Of a stretch of DNA of 41,119 nucleotides, positions 1 to 7,964 are shown piece after piece. Origin of the DNA: Myxococcales bacterium (lineage in GTDB: Bacteria > Myxococcota_A > Bradymonadia > UBA7976 > UBA1532); NCBI GenBank assembly GCA_009692505.1, contig SHZC01000017.1:1-41119 (forward strand), in the 5' to 3' direction. The notes below the pieces were generated by a model. The model did not search any database, was not told where the DNA came from, and saw nothing but the letters and a program-made list of their open reading frames with translations. Position 1 is the stretch's first letter. Every line of letters starts with the position of its first letter. The position numbers were made by a program, and so were the translations under genes.

Positions 1-1417
1 CGACCAAACCATACGCGAGGGCCCGAACGCCGGGCGAGGTTGACCATTGCCCGGTCTCCAGAAAGCCAATCCGGGGCAGATAGGCGACGACGGAGGCGAA
101 GCTCGCGAGGGCCAGAGTTTGGATCGGAGCATAGAAGCCCGCGGCCGCGCGATGGAGTGTGAGTGGCAGGAGCCAGAGCAGATACCAGGGGTGAACGACG
201 GGGCTGACGACGAGCAGGCCGGTGGTGACCCAGAGCAGAAACGTCGGCAGGTCTTTGCATCTGCGGGCCGAGTGGACGACCCAGACGGCGAGGGCGATGA
301 GACAGAGGCCCTTGGCGAACGCGAAGCTGAGCTCGTCCGGGTAGATCCGGGTCGTGGCCCCCCCCCACGGCGTCGCGGGGCCCACCAGGAGCCGCACGGC
401 CCGGGCGCCGGCCTCGGACAGAATCATGAGCTCACCTCCCGCCGGCCAGAGGCGCTCGAACGGCCAGGCCACCAGCGCGAAGAGGCCCTCGTTGCCCCTC
501 CAGCGTTGCCCATAAGCCGAGAGCCCTTGGAAGACCGAGCCGCTCGCCAAGCTTGACCAATAGGGCAGCCAGAGGACGACCGTGAGGAGCGTGAACAGGA
601 GCCAGACTCGACGGGGCGCGACGAGCAGGGCCACCGCCGGAAAGAACTTCAGACCGCACGCCAGCGCGAGGCCCATCGACACGGCGAGCGTCCCGCCGGA
701 GAGCAGCGCGCTGAGGGACGCGGCGCCCAGGACATCGACGTGGCCGCCGATCGCCCCCTCGAAGAGGGCCAAGGGGCACAGCCACCAGAACCGGGCGACG
801 CGTGAGACCCGACCGGAGCGTCGCTCGGCGCGCTCGAAGAAGAAGATGCCGACCAGATCGACGAGCACGATGAGCACCCGCCATCCCCACGGCCCGAGGG
901 ACAACGCGGCCGAGAGGCGGAAGGCCCACTGGGCGGCGGCTGGGTAGATGGTCGGCACATGGGCGTGCCCGATGAGGGGTCTCAGGGCGGCAAGCTCGGG
1001 CGAGGAGGCGAGCGCTTGGGCCCAGCGGGGGTCTTGGGGGGCCCAGGCGTAGGGATCGTAACCCACAGCCTGGGTCAGACCGTCCCAGAGGTAGCGGTAG
1101 AGGTCCTCCGACAACAGCGCGGGTGCGGCGAGCAGCGTGAGGCGGAGCGCCAGGCCCAAGAGGCGGCAAGAACCGAGGCTCAGGGTCTCGAGCGCCGGAC
1201 CCGCGAAGGCGAGAGCGACGAAGCCAAGCGCGGAGAGCGCGTATCCGAGGACCGTGAAACGCAGTCGGTCGGCGTCCGTGCTCCACGTCCCCGCACACGC
1301 GGCGACCGCGACCCCGAGCACGATCAGGACAACGGCCAGGACGATCAGGGCGGGGGCGATGCGAGGCGCGAGGGCGCGCGACGCGACGAGCCATGAGCCC
1401 AAAGGCCGCGCGTTCAA
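1..1417 (-). CDS. Multi-spanning membrane glycosyltransferase, GT87/mannosyltransferase-like, C-terminus cut by window edge
   Basis: Translating the minus strand from 1417 gives 472 codons with no stop, running off the left edge. The product is a polytopic membrane protein. Visible motifs are DLYRYLWDG (about residues 100-108), PTIYPAAAQWAF (about 152), KFFPAVALLVAPR (about 255-270) and SPVVHPWYLLWLLP (about 400-415). This arrangement is typical of GT87/DUF2029-type polyprenyl-phosphate-dependent mannosyl- or arabinosyl-transferases that act on the outer face of the inner membrane. The start is a TTG that overlaps the TGA stop of the upstream GT2 gene (TTGA, 1417-1414), which suggests translational coupling. 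With the GT2 gene it probably builds a surface or lipid-linked glycan; the substrate is unknown. Family assignment is from motif recognition only. Confidence 0.82.
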   Translation of the reverse strand, partial: MNARPLGSWLVASRALAPRIAPALIVLAVVLIVLGVAVAACAGTWSTDADRLRFTVLGYALSALGFVALAFAGPALETLSLGSCRLLGLALRLTLLAAPALLSEDLYRYLWDGLTQAVGYDPYAWAPQDPRWAQALASSPELAALRPLIGHAHVPTIYPAAAQWAFRLSAALSLGPWGWRVLIVLVDLVGIFFFERAERRSGRVSRVARFWWLCPLALFEGAIGGHVDVLGAASLSALLSGGTLAVSMGLALACGLKFFPAVALLVAPRRVWLLFTLLTVVLWLPYWSSLASGSVFQGLSAYGQRWRGNEGLFALVAWPFERLWPAGGELMILSEAGARAVRLLVGPATPWGGATTRIYPDELSFAFAKGLCLIALAVWVVHSARRCKDLPTFLLWVTTGLLVVSPVVHPWYLLWLLPLTLHRAAAGFYAPIQTLALASFASVVAYLPRIGFLETGQWSTSPGVRALAYGLV

Positions 1418-2913
1418 GCGGGGTTAGAGAGTGCTTCGGGCCTTCGACGGGCGAACATCGGGCCTTGAATCCAGCTCATCAGGCCGGTGTACAAGAACCC
1501 GACCTGAAACAGGACCAGGAAGGGCACACCCATGTAGAGGCCGTTACTGAGACAGTACCAAATGGCGTAGGAGTAGTAGAGGCCGAGCCCAATCTCGAAG
1601 GCAGACAGCAGGTTCTTGCTCGCTCGGTAGACGCTGGGTGGGATGATCTGCCCTCGCTTCTCCACCGCGAGCTTCGGCGTGCGCACAAAGGGGGTTTGAT
1701 GCCCGATGAGCGCCTCAATCGCGGCCTTCGAGTTGTTCAGTGCCAGTCCGATGCCCAGCGAGAGGACGAACGGCAACAACCGCAGCGTCTGTCGCCAATC
1801 TTGGCCCGCTTCCCGCTGACTGAGCACATAGAAGGCACAGACCGAGACCGTCGCCCCCATGAAGACGGGTAAGTCGAGCAGGACCGCTTGGGCCCAACCG
1901 TGGTCGACCCGGATATGCAGCGTGAGCGGCAACATGAGGGACAAGAGGACCATCATGATGTAGGCGAAGTTGCTCGTGAGGTGCACAAACGCCTCGAACT
2001 TGACCTTGAATGGCAGGTCGCTCCGAAGCAGACGGGGCAGGAGCTTGAGCGCGACCTGAACGGACCCCTTGGCCCAGCGGTGCTGCTGGCTCTTGAAGGC
2101 GTTCATCTCCACCGGGATCTCCGCCGGCGCGAGCAAGTCGTTGAGAAAGACAAACCGCCAGCCGGCGATCTGGGCGCGATAAGAGAGGTCGAGATCCTCG
2201 GTCAGCGTGTCGTGCTGCCAGCCGCCCGCGTCACCGATGCAGGAGCGCCGCCAGATGCCCGCCGTGCCGTTGAAGTTGAAGAAGCGGCCAGAGCGGTTAC
2301 GAGCCGTGTGCTCGATGACGAAGTGGCCGTCGAGCAAGATGCTCTGAGCCTGCGTGAGTAAGGAGTAGTCGCGGTTGATGTGGTCCCAGCGCGCCTGGAC
2401 CATGCCGATGCCGGCGTCGGCGAAGTACGGGACGGTCCGACCCAGGAAGTCGGCGGTCGGCAAGAAGTCCGCGTCGAAGACGGCGATGAACTCGCCCTTC
2501 GCCACCTCCATGCCGGCCTGGAGCGCCCCGGCCTTGAAGCCCATGCGATGGGTTCGGTGCCGGTGCGTGATGTCGTGCCCCAAGGCCCGGTAGTGGTCGA
2601 CGACCCGACGGGCCAGCTCCACGGTGTCGTCCGTGGAATCATCGAGGACCTGAATCTCCAGCCGGTCGCGCGGATAATCGATCCGGCAGACGTGGTCGAT
2701 CAGTCGCTGAACGACGTATCGCTCGTTGAAGATGGGGAGCTGCACCGTGACACGGGGCCACGGCGCGTCGTCGTCTCGGGCCGCGGGCACGGGCTGGTCG
2801 TCCCGGTGCCGGTGGTACAACCAAGCCATCTGGTAGCGGTGAGATCCGTAGAAACTCAGACCGACAAGAACAGCGAAGTAGAGGCCGATGAAGAGAAGCT
2901 CGAGGACGCCCAT
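1414..2913 (-). CDS. Processive family 2 glycosyltransferase (cellulose synthase-like)
   Basis: A 499-residue inner-membrane GT-A glycosyltransferase. One N-terminal membrane segment (residues 4-22) precedes the catalytic domain, and about four hydrophobic segments follow it. The catalytic set is complete: DDSTDDT (91-97), DADF (147-150), FNGTAGIWRR (214-223), TED (238-240) and QQHRW (276-280). The combination D, DxD, TED, QxxRW marks the processive beta-glycan synthase group (cellulose, mannan and glucosylceramide synthase-like). The sugar made cannot be told from sequence. I chose the ATG at 2913, next to the first membrane segment. A GTG at 3003 overlaps the sigma-factor stop (GTGA) and would add 30 residues unlike the family, so it is an alternative. 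Downstream it overlaps the GT87-like gene by 4 nt. Confidence 0.87.
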   Translation of the reverse strand: MGVLELLFIGLYFAVLVGLSFYGSHRYQMAWLYHRHRDDQPVPAARDDDAPWPRVTVQLPIFNERYVVQRLIDHVCRIDYPRDRLEIQVLDDSTDDTVELARRVVDHYRALGHDITHRHRTHRMGFKAGALQAGMEVAKGEFIAVFDADFLPTADFLGRTVPYFADAGIGMVQARWDHINRDYSLLTQAQSILLDGHFVIEHTARNRSGRFFNFNGTAGIWRRSCIGDAGGWQHDTLTEDLDLSYRAQIAGWRFVFLNDLLAPAEIPVEMNAFKSQQHRWAKGSVQVALKLLPRLLRSDLPFKVKFEAFVHLTSNFAYIMMVLLSLMLPLTLHIRVDHGWAQAVLLDLPVFMGATVSVCAFYVLSQREAGQDWRQTLRLLPFVLSLGIGLALNNSKAAIEALIGHQTPFVRTPKLAVEKRGQIIPPSVYRASKNLLSAFEIGLGLYYSYAIWYCLSNGLYMGVPFLVLFQVGFLYTGLMSWIQGPMFARRRPEALSNPA

Positions 2914-2999
2914 CTCTTTGTTTTCATTGGGGAATAGTTCAGAAGCGGGAGCGGAGTATAGGGGAGCTGTCAACCGCTTCGATGCGGCCGCCCACGAGG

Positions 3000-3758
3000 T
3001 CACTCGGCCATGAGCTCGGCGAGGATCGGGCGGAGCTGGGCGACGGCGGCGGAGTGAATCTGGCTGATTCGGGATTCGGTCACGCCCAAGAGGCCGCCGA
3101 TCTCTCTGAGGTTCATGTCCTCGAAGTAGTAAAGCGACAGGACGACCCGCTGCCGCTCGGGCAGGGAGTGTAGCGCCTTCATGATGAACGCCCGCTCGTC
3201 CGACTGCTTGGTGGTCTGCTCGGGGTCGAGCGCCTCGGGATCGGAGACGCCGTCCAGGAAGTCGCGCTTGTCTTCGGCCGCGCCGACGCCGAGGTCCTCA
3301 TAGGAGACGACCGAGACCGCGCGGGCTTTGTCCGTGAGCACCTGCAACTCCTCGAGCGACAAGCCGAGCTCAGCGGCGATCTCCACGTCCGTCGCGGCCC
3401 GACCGAGCTTGCCGGCGAGCTCACGGCTGACGTGCTCGATGCTCGCGCTCTTCTGGCGCACGCTGCGGGGCACCCAGTCCACGGCTCGGAGGTCGTCCAC
3501 CATCGCGCCACGGATGCGGATCTCCGCGTAGCTCTTGAAGTTGCAGCTCTTCTCAGAGTCGTACTTCTCGGCGGCGTCGATGAGCCCCAGGACCCCCGCG
3601 CTCATCAGATCATCCATCTCCACGTTCGCAGGCAGTCGGCTGATCATCTTATACGCGACCTTCTTGATCAGGTACGCGTACTGCTCGACCAATGCGTTGC
3701 GGTCAAACGCTTGAACAATTTCGGACACGGCAACGGTGGAAATGGCGGCGAGCTGCAT
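3000..3758 (-). CDS. FliA/WhiG-type alternative sigma factor (sigma-28 family)
   Basis: A 252-residue sigma-70 family protein with region 2 (about 21-100, including DLMSAGVLGLIDAAEKYD and KSYAEIRIRGAMVDDLR), region 3 (about 101-175) and region 4 (about 187-250, with the helix-turn-helix NLREIGGLLGVTESRISQIH). It lacks region 1.1. The RIRGAMVDDLR and WVPRSVR motifs are diagnostic of the FliA/SigD/WhiG group, which read flagellar, motility or developmental promoters. No flagellar gene is in the window. Here it heads an operon with two glycosyltransferases, so in this organism it may control envelope or differentiation genes (inference). The ATG is supported by AAGGGG at 3770-3765, 6 nt upstream. 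A 7-bp hairpin lies just before this ribosome site. Confidence 0.92.
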   Translation of the reverse strand: MQLAAISTVAVSEIVQAFDRNALVEQYAYLIKKVAYKMISRLPANVEMDDLMSAGVLGLIDAAEKYDSEKSCNFKSYAEIRIRGAMVDDLRAVDWVPRSVRQKSASIEHVSRELAGKLGRAATDVEIAAELGLSLEELQVLTDKARAVSVVSYEDLGVGAAEDKRDFLDGVSDPEALDPEQTTKQSDERAFIMKALHSLPERQRVVLSLYYFEDMNLREIGGLLGVTESRISQIHSAAVAQLRPILAELMAE

Positions 3759-3775
3759 GGATGACCCCTTGTCCT

Positions 3776-3796
3776 GAGCCGACGACTGTTCGGCTC
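3776..3796 (-). promoter_or_regulatory. Leader hairpin in front of the FliA-type sigma gene
   Basis: GAGCCGA and TCGGCTC form a perfect 7-bp inverted repeat with a 7-nt loop. Its foot is 5 nt upstream of the AAGGGG ribosome site of the sigma factor gene. It could be an operator for a dimeric repressor or an RNA structure affecting translation. No T-run follows, so it is not a terminator. The symmetry is seen directly; the function is inferred. Confidence 0.35.
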
Positions 3797-3937
3797 GGAA
3801 GTTTCCTTAGCAGACAGCGTGCCACAGGCGGCCAGAGGTGGATTGAGCCGGGTGGCCCCGTATTCCGGCGATCGTGATCTTGAAGGGTGGGTCATGATTC
3901 AGTCGGCTGCGACCGGGATGAGGCCGGCCCTTCAGAC

Positions 3938-3946
3938 TTATCCACA
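3938..3946 (+). other. Single consensus DnaA box in the 3759-4059 intergenic region
   Basis: TTATCCACA matches the DnaA-box consensus exactly. The 301-bp gap separates the sigma gene from the end of the five-module lipoprotein gene. It also holds the leader hairpin and a short inverted repeat CTGAA-N4-TTCAG (3965-3978). I found no cluster of further boxes and no AT-rich unwinding tract. This is therefore a possible DnaA regulatory site rather than an origin, or a chance match. Confidence 0.3.
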
Positions 3947-4059
3947 GGCAGACATGGTCTATTCCTGAATCTTTTCAGTAACATAAGCCTCTGTGGGTCC
4001 GCGCAGCCCCAGTGGCGGGTCGCGCGACACCCTCGGCGGTGACGGCACCCAAACCAGTG

Positions 4060-6009
4060 TCAGGGCTGGCAGGCCGCCACGATCTCGATGTCCGGCATGA
4101 GCGCGGGGGTGGCCGCATCGAGGATGAAGTCCGTGCGGCCAACCCAGAGGTCCGCGTCGGCCACCTCGCAGGGCTCAAGAGACCCATCCGGTTCGACGTC
4201 CAGCCAGGCCTGCAGCGCGTAGTGGCCCGGCGAGAGCGAGATCGGCGGATAACGCAGCTCAAGCTCGGCCATCTCGACCGGGTTACGAAGGGGAAAAGTG
4301 TCCATCCACCCCCCTGCTTCGGAGATTTCGAAGCGGAGGTAGAGAGGGCGGTTCGGCGCGGACCCCGGGGACCTGTGAAAAATCGGGCCGACGGCGGCCT
4401 CGGGGACCTGACAGAGTGAAGACGCGAGCGTCCGCTCTCCAATCGACACGGTCGGTCCGCGCCCGGTCTCGTCGGCCGCCCCGACCGTCAGCTCGAAGAC
4501 CGGTGCTGCGGCCCGATCGGCGAACGGCGAGACCCGACAGTCCACGTAACGACCATCGTCGTCGGTGTCGACATAGATGCGGCCGGCATATCGCCCCGGC
4601 AGCACCGAGGCCCTGATGTTGACCTCCCCGCCTTCGGGTCCGAGGTCCTGATGGCGCGCGCGGAGCAGGAGCGTGCGGGGCTCGCCTTCGCCGTCAAGGG
4701 TCAACAGCTCGAGCCTCAGCGGCCGCCCGCTCCCCGCTGACCCCTCCTCGACGGGCACGACGACTCGACCGGAGACTGAGACGAGCGCCTCACTGCAGGC
4801 CTCGTCACGCTCGAGGACCATGGGGCCGAGCGAGAGGATCGCGCCTTCGGTCAGTTGGAGGGCGTCCAGGGCGACGTGCTGTCGATCCGCGCCGTCAATG
4901 CCACAGCGGCCATATCGAGCGTCAAGATCGGCGTCCACGAAGACGACCAGGCGTCGAATCGCGGTCGGCAGCCCGGAGAGCGTGAACCGAAACGGACGCC
5001 CGACCGGGGCGGGACCGAGCAAGTAGACTTGGGGCTCGGGCATGAGGTCGTCGCTGAGCTCTACGCCGATCATCTCGCCCGGAGCGGCCCCCTCCACCAG
5101 CGCGCTCACGCCGGTCAGCGGCATCGACGGAGGCGGGCAGCCGGGCGCGGGCTCCAGGTTCAGAACCCGGCCCAGAGAGGTCGTGCCGGCCTCGGTCACC
5201 ACCAACGTCTCCCCCGGCATCAGGCTCGAACGAAGACGGTCACCTCCGCCCAGATCCAGGCCACAAGGCGTGTCGCGCTGGTCTTCATCGTCGTCGGTGA
5301 AGAAGGCCGCCGCATAACAACCGGGGTTGAGCCCATCGGCGACGAAGGCCCCCTCACCCGCCCTCTCGGCCTCCAGAATACGCACCGTGAGGCCGGTCGG
5401 CTGGACCCTCGTCGGCACGAGGCAAGGGGTGACGGGCGTGAGCTGCAGGTAGACGGGCCACGCCGTGGGGTCCATGGAGGTCAAGCGGCCCTCGATGCGC
5501 CCGCCGCCGATGGACGGACCGCAGGTCTGCCGGGTCAGCTCCACCGTCCCAGTCTTTGCCTCCCCCGACGTCACGCGCAGGGCGCCGGACCAGTTCTCGA
5601 ACCGCCCGGGCTCAAGCGCGTCCTCCGCGCCCTGCGGGTAAGGGCAGCCCTCGAAGAGGCCATCGACGTCACGCTCTATCCAGGCCGCAAAAGAGAGCGG
5701 CCCCGCGGGCACGGCGTCGAAGACAATCTCTGTGGCCTCCGGAGGCGCGAACCGGACATCGACGATCCGACCATCGACCTCCAGGCGAGCGACCTTATGA
5801 CCCTCAGTCGGCAGCTCCGTGAAGGGTGCCGCGGGCAGAAGGGAGAGCTGAAACCGGCGCGGGCTCAGGAGGCTCGGCGGCATGGACGGCGGCGTTCGTT
5901 TCACGTCGACCCCGGACGGACCGTCGCACCCCTGAAGCAACCCGCTCAGGAGCAGGAGCCCGGACCCGACCGCGGCGACACGCTTGGCAGACCTCTTCAT
6001 TCTTGCCAT
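4060..6009 (-). CDS. Large acidic lipoprotein with five repeated DxDxDGxxxxC modules
   Basis: A 649-residue protein beginning with a lipoprotein signal: basic MARMKRSAKR, a hydrophobic run, and the lipobox L25-Q26-G27-C28. No catalytic family is recognised. The mature part reads as five loosely related beta-rich modules of about 110-130 residues. Each carries a hydrophobic strand followed by an acidic loop and a cysteine: ERDVDGLFEGC, TDDDEDQRDTPC, DADLDARYGRC, DTDDDGRYVDC and DVEPDGSLEPC. The loops resemble calcium-binding D-x-D-x-D sites (inference). ATG 6009 is preferred because it opens the signal peptide; ATG 6000 is nearly as good, and the longer upstream frame has no signal character. 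It is divergent from the nucleotidyltransferase gene, 77 bp away. Likely a surface or periplasmic structural or adhesive protein. Confidence 0.72.
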   Translation of the reverse strand: MARMKRSAKRVAAVGSGLLLLSGLLQGCDGPSGVDVKRTPPSMPPSLLSPRRFQLSLLPAAPFTELPTEGHKVARLEVDGRIVDVRFAPPEATEIVFDAVPAGPLSFAAWIERDVDGLFEGCPYPQGAEDALEPGRFENWSGALRVTSGEAKTGTVELTRQTCGPSIGGGRIEGRLTSMDPTAWPVYLQLTPVTPCLVPTRVQPTGLTVRILEAERAGEGAFVADGLNPGCYAAAFFTDDDEDQRDTPCGLDLGGGDRLRSSLMPGETLVVTEAGTTSLGRVLNLEPAPGCPPPSMPLTGVSALVEGAAPGEMIGVELSDDLMPEPQVYLLGPAPVGRPFRFTLSGLPTAIRRLVVFVDADLDARYGRCGIDGADRQHVALDALQLTEGAILSLGPMVLERDEACSEALVSVSGRVVVPVEEGSAGSGRPLRLELLTLDGEGEPRTLLLRARHQDLGPEGGEVNIRASVLPGRYAGRIYVDTDDDGRYVDCRVSPFADRAAAPVFELTVGAADETGRGPTVSIGERTLASSLCQVPEAAVGPIFHRSPGSAPNRPLYLRFEISEAGGWMDTFPLRNPVEMAELELRYPPISLSPGHYALQAWLDVEPDGSLEPCEVADADLWVGRTDFILDAATPALMPDIEIVAACQP

Positions 6010-6086
6010 CCAATCATGAGCCCGCCCGGCCGAGTCAAAATCAAACGATTGCCACCGGCGCCTGCCGTGTGCGAAGGGTTCGAGGC

Positions 6087-7088
6087 ATGGAGAGACTGCA
6101 GGGTGCAATTCTGGCCGCCGGAATGGGAGCCCGCCTGCGGCCACTGACCGACGAGCGCCCCAAGCCGCTCGTGACGGTCGGGGGCGTCTCGCTGCTCGAG
6201 TACGCCATCGACGCCCTCGCGGGCCTGGGCATCTCGACGTTGGGCATCAACCTCTACCACCGCGCCGAGCAGATCCCAGGCGCGCTCTCCCATCGCCGAG
6301 AGCACATCGAGTACGTCTTTGAGACGACACTCGAAGGGACCGGCGGCGGGCTCAGGGGCATCACCCAGCGTCTCCCCCGAGGGACCGCCGTTGTCCTGAA
6401 CGGAGACGCGTTCTTCGACTTCGATCTGCACGCGGCGGTGGCGGCCCATCGGCGGTCCGGGGCCATGGCCACGCTGGTCCTGCGGGCCCCCCTGGCCCAC
6501 GAGACGTTCGGTCGAGTCGCCGTCGACGCCACCGACCAGATCCAGCGCATCGCCGAGGTCAACGGCCCGGAGCCCGACCGGGAGGATCTTCGCTTCGGGG
6601 TCTTCACTGGCGTCCAGATCGTCGAGCCCGCCCTGCTGGACGCCCTGCCCGCGGTCGGACCCTGCGATGTCCTTCGTACGGCCTACGCCCGCCGCCTGTC
6701 CGAGCGTGCGCGCATCGTGGGGCACTTCGTCGACGAGCCTTGCGTCTGGCTCGACGTCGGCACGCTCGATCGGTACCTCGACGCGCAGGACGCGGTGCTT
6801 GCGGGCGCACGGGCCGAGACCGCGAAGCTCCCGGCCGCCGATGGGCAGGGACGCCGCGTTCACGCTCAAGCTCAGGTCGATCGGACCGCAGAGCTTGTGG
6901 GCCCCTGCGCGATCCTCGAAGGCGCCATTGTCGAGGCGGGCTCGTGGATTGGACCCGGCTGCGTCATCGAGGCAGGCGCCCGTGTGACGCGCGGATCGCG
7001 GCTCCTCCGAACCGTCGTTTGGTCCGGGGCCACGGCGGGCGGAGCCCACGAGGGCGCGGTCGTGAGGCCGACTCAGTCCGCTTCGTAG
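6087..7088 (+). CDS. Nucleotide-sugar pyrophosphorylase (mannose-1-phosphate guanylyltransferase-like) with left-handed beta-helix tail
   Basis: A 333-residue cytosolic enzyme that would join an NTP and a sugar-1-phosphate to give an NDP-sugar and pyrophosphate. The N-terminal signature GAILAAGMGARLRPLT...RPKPL (residues 6-28) is the nucleotidyltransferase phosphate-binding loop, and LNGDAFFDFD near residue 110 is the metal-binding segment. The C-terminal part (about 265-325) has hexapeptide-like repeats (VGPCAILEGAIVEAGSWIGPG) forming a short beta-helix. The activated sugar is not determined; GDP-mannose or dTDP-glucose types are both possible. ATG 6087 directly precedes the conserved domain, with GAAGGG about 9 nt upstream. 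Its end overlaps the convergent PP2C gene by 16 bp. It may supply the glycosyltransferases encoded upstream (inference from proximity). Confidence 0.88.
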   Translation: MERLQGAILAAGMGARLRPLTDERPKPLVTVGGVSLLEYAIDALAGLGISTLGINLYHRAEQIPGALSHRREHIEYVFETTLEGTGGGLRGITQRLPRGTAVVLNGDAFFDFDLHAAVAAHRRSGAMATLVLRAPLAHETFGRVAVDATDQIQRIAEVNGPEPDREDLRFGVFTGVQIVEPALLDALPAVGPCDVLRTAYARRLSERARIVGHFVDEPCVWLDVGTLDRYLDAQDAVLAGARAETAKLPAADGQGRRVHAQAQVDRTAELVGPCAILEGAIVEAGSWIGPGCVIEAGARVTRGSRLLRTVVWSGATAGGAHEGAVVRPTQSAS

Positions 7089-7840
7089 TGCGCGAGGATG
7101 ACGGTGATGTTGTCCGTCCCGCCGTGCTCGTTGGCGACCTCGATGAGCCGCTCGCACTTGCGGTCGAGATCCCCCTCAGTCTCGCTGAGGAGGCGGGCCA
7201 TGTGCTCATCGGTGATCATGCCTGACAGGCCATCGGAGCAAAGCAGGTAGACGTCGCCGGTCTGCGGAACCTCGTGGCTGACGTCAACCTGGACGGTCTC
7301 CTTCATGCCGAGCGCGCGAACGATGACGTTCTTGTGAGGGAACGCCTCAATCTCCTCGGGCGTGAGGTTCTTCATCTTGATGTAGTCGTTGAGCAGCGAG
7401 TGATCCTCGGTGATCTGCGTCAACTTGCCCTGCCGGAATCGGTAAACCCGACTGTCGCCGACGTGCCCGACATAGCAGCCGCCGTTTACAAAAAACGCGA
7501 CCACCAAGGTCGTGCCCATGCCCTTGAGCTTGGCGTCTCGGCTCGCAGACTCGAAGATCTTCCGGTTCGACAGCTTGATGCCCGTGATGACCCGGTTCTC
7601 TTCGTACTTGCGCCCCTTGTCCATCTTGTACGGCCAGGTCACCTCGTCGTCTTCGGCCGTCGCCCGAAAAAACTCGGCGAGCGTCTCGACCGACATCTGG
7701 CTGGCGACCTCACCCGAGGCATGACCGCCCATGCCGTCGGCCACGATGAAGAGGCTCTCCTCACGAAACAACCGAAGGCTGTCTTCGTTGTGGGCGCGCT
7801 TCATCCCAACGTGGGTCCGACCCGCGGAGGTGACTCGCAT
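7073..7840 (-). CDS. PP2C-family serine/threonine protein phosphatase
   Basis: A 255-residue soluble metal-dependent phosphatase. All PP2C motifs are present: HNEDS (E19-D20), VADGMGGHASGE (D35-G36), GTTLVVAFF, VGHVGDSRVYRFR, TEDHSLL, CSDGLSGM (D203) and GGTDNITV (D243). The four metal-binding acidic residues are intact, so it should be active. Such Stp/PrpC-type enzymes reverse Hanks-type kinase phosphorylation; an FHA-domain protein elsewhere in the window (25600-26772) is the kind of protein such a pathway uses. ATG 7840 has GGGAG about 8 nt upstream and starts exactly at the domain. The frame is open for 21 codons further upstream, but those have no similarity to the family. Confidence 0.95.
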   Translation of the reverse strand: MRVTSAGRTHVGMKRAHNEDSLRLFREESLFIVADGMGGHASGEVASQMSVETLAEFFRATAEDDEVTWPYKMDKGRKYEENRVITGIKLSNRKIFESASRDAKLKGMGTTLVVAFFVNGGCYVGHVGDSRVYRFRQGKLTQITEDHSLLNDYIKMKNLTPEEIEAFPHKNVIVRALGMKETVQVDVSHEVPQTGDVYLLCSDGLSGMITDEHMARLLSETEGDLDRKCERLIEVANEHGGTDNITVILAHYEAD

Positions 7841-7964
7841 GATTCTACTCCCGTCCTGCTGGCAAAGTTTCAGGCGAGCGGGGGAGCCAAAGCACCGCCA
7901 CATCTCAAGTGTGGCATCCTAAGCCGCCGGCCTTTCGAGGCGCAAGAATCGCCGAGAGGACGGT

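Noticed and set aside
432..1394. Arg/Pro-rich 320-codon minus-strand frame over the GT87-like gene
   Set aside because: The third minus-strand frame gives a clear polytopic glycosyltransferase with family motifs; this one is a shadow rich in Arg/Pro.
2914..3000. TTGACA and TATACT hexamers between sigma gene and GT2 gene
   Set aside because: They are only 7 nt apart, so they cannot form one sigma-70 promoter, although the AT-richer stretch supports the later GT2 start.
3759..4059. Replication origin around the DnaA box
   Set aside because: Only one box, no AT-rich unwinding tract, and dnaA/dnaN/gidA-type neighbours are absent.
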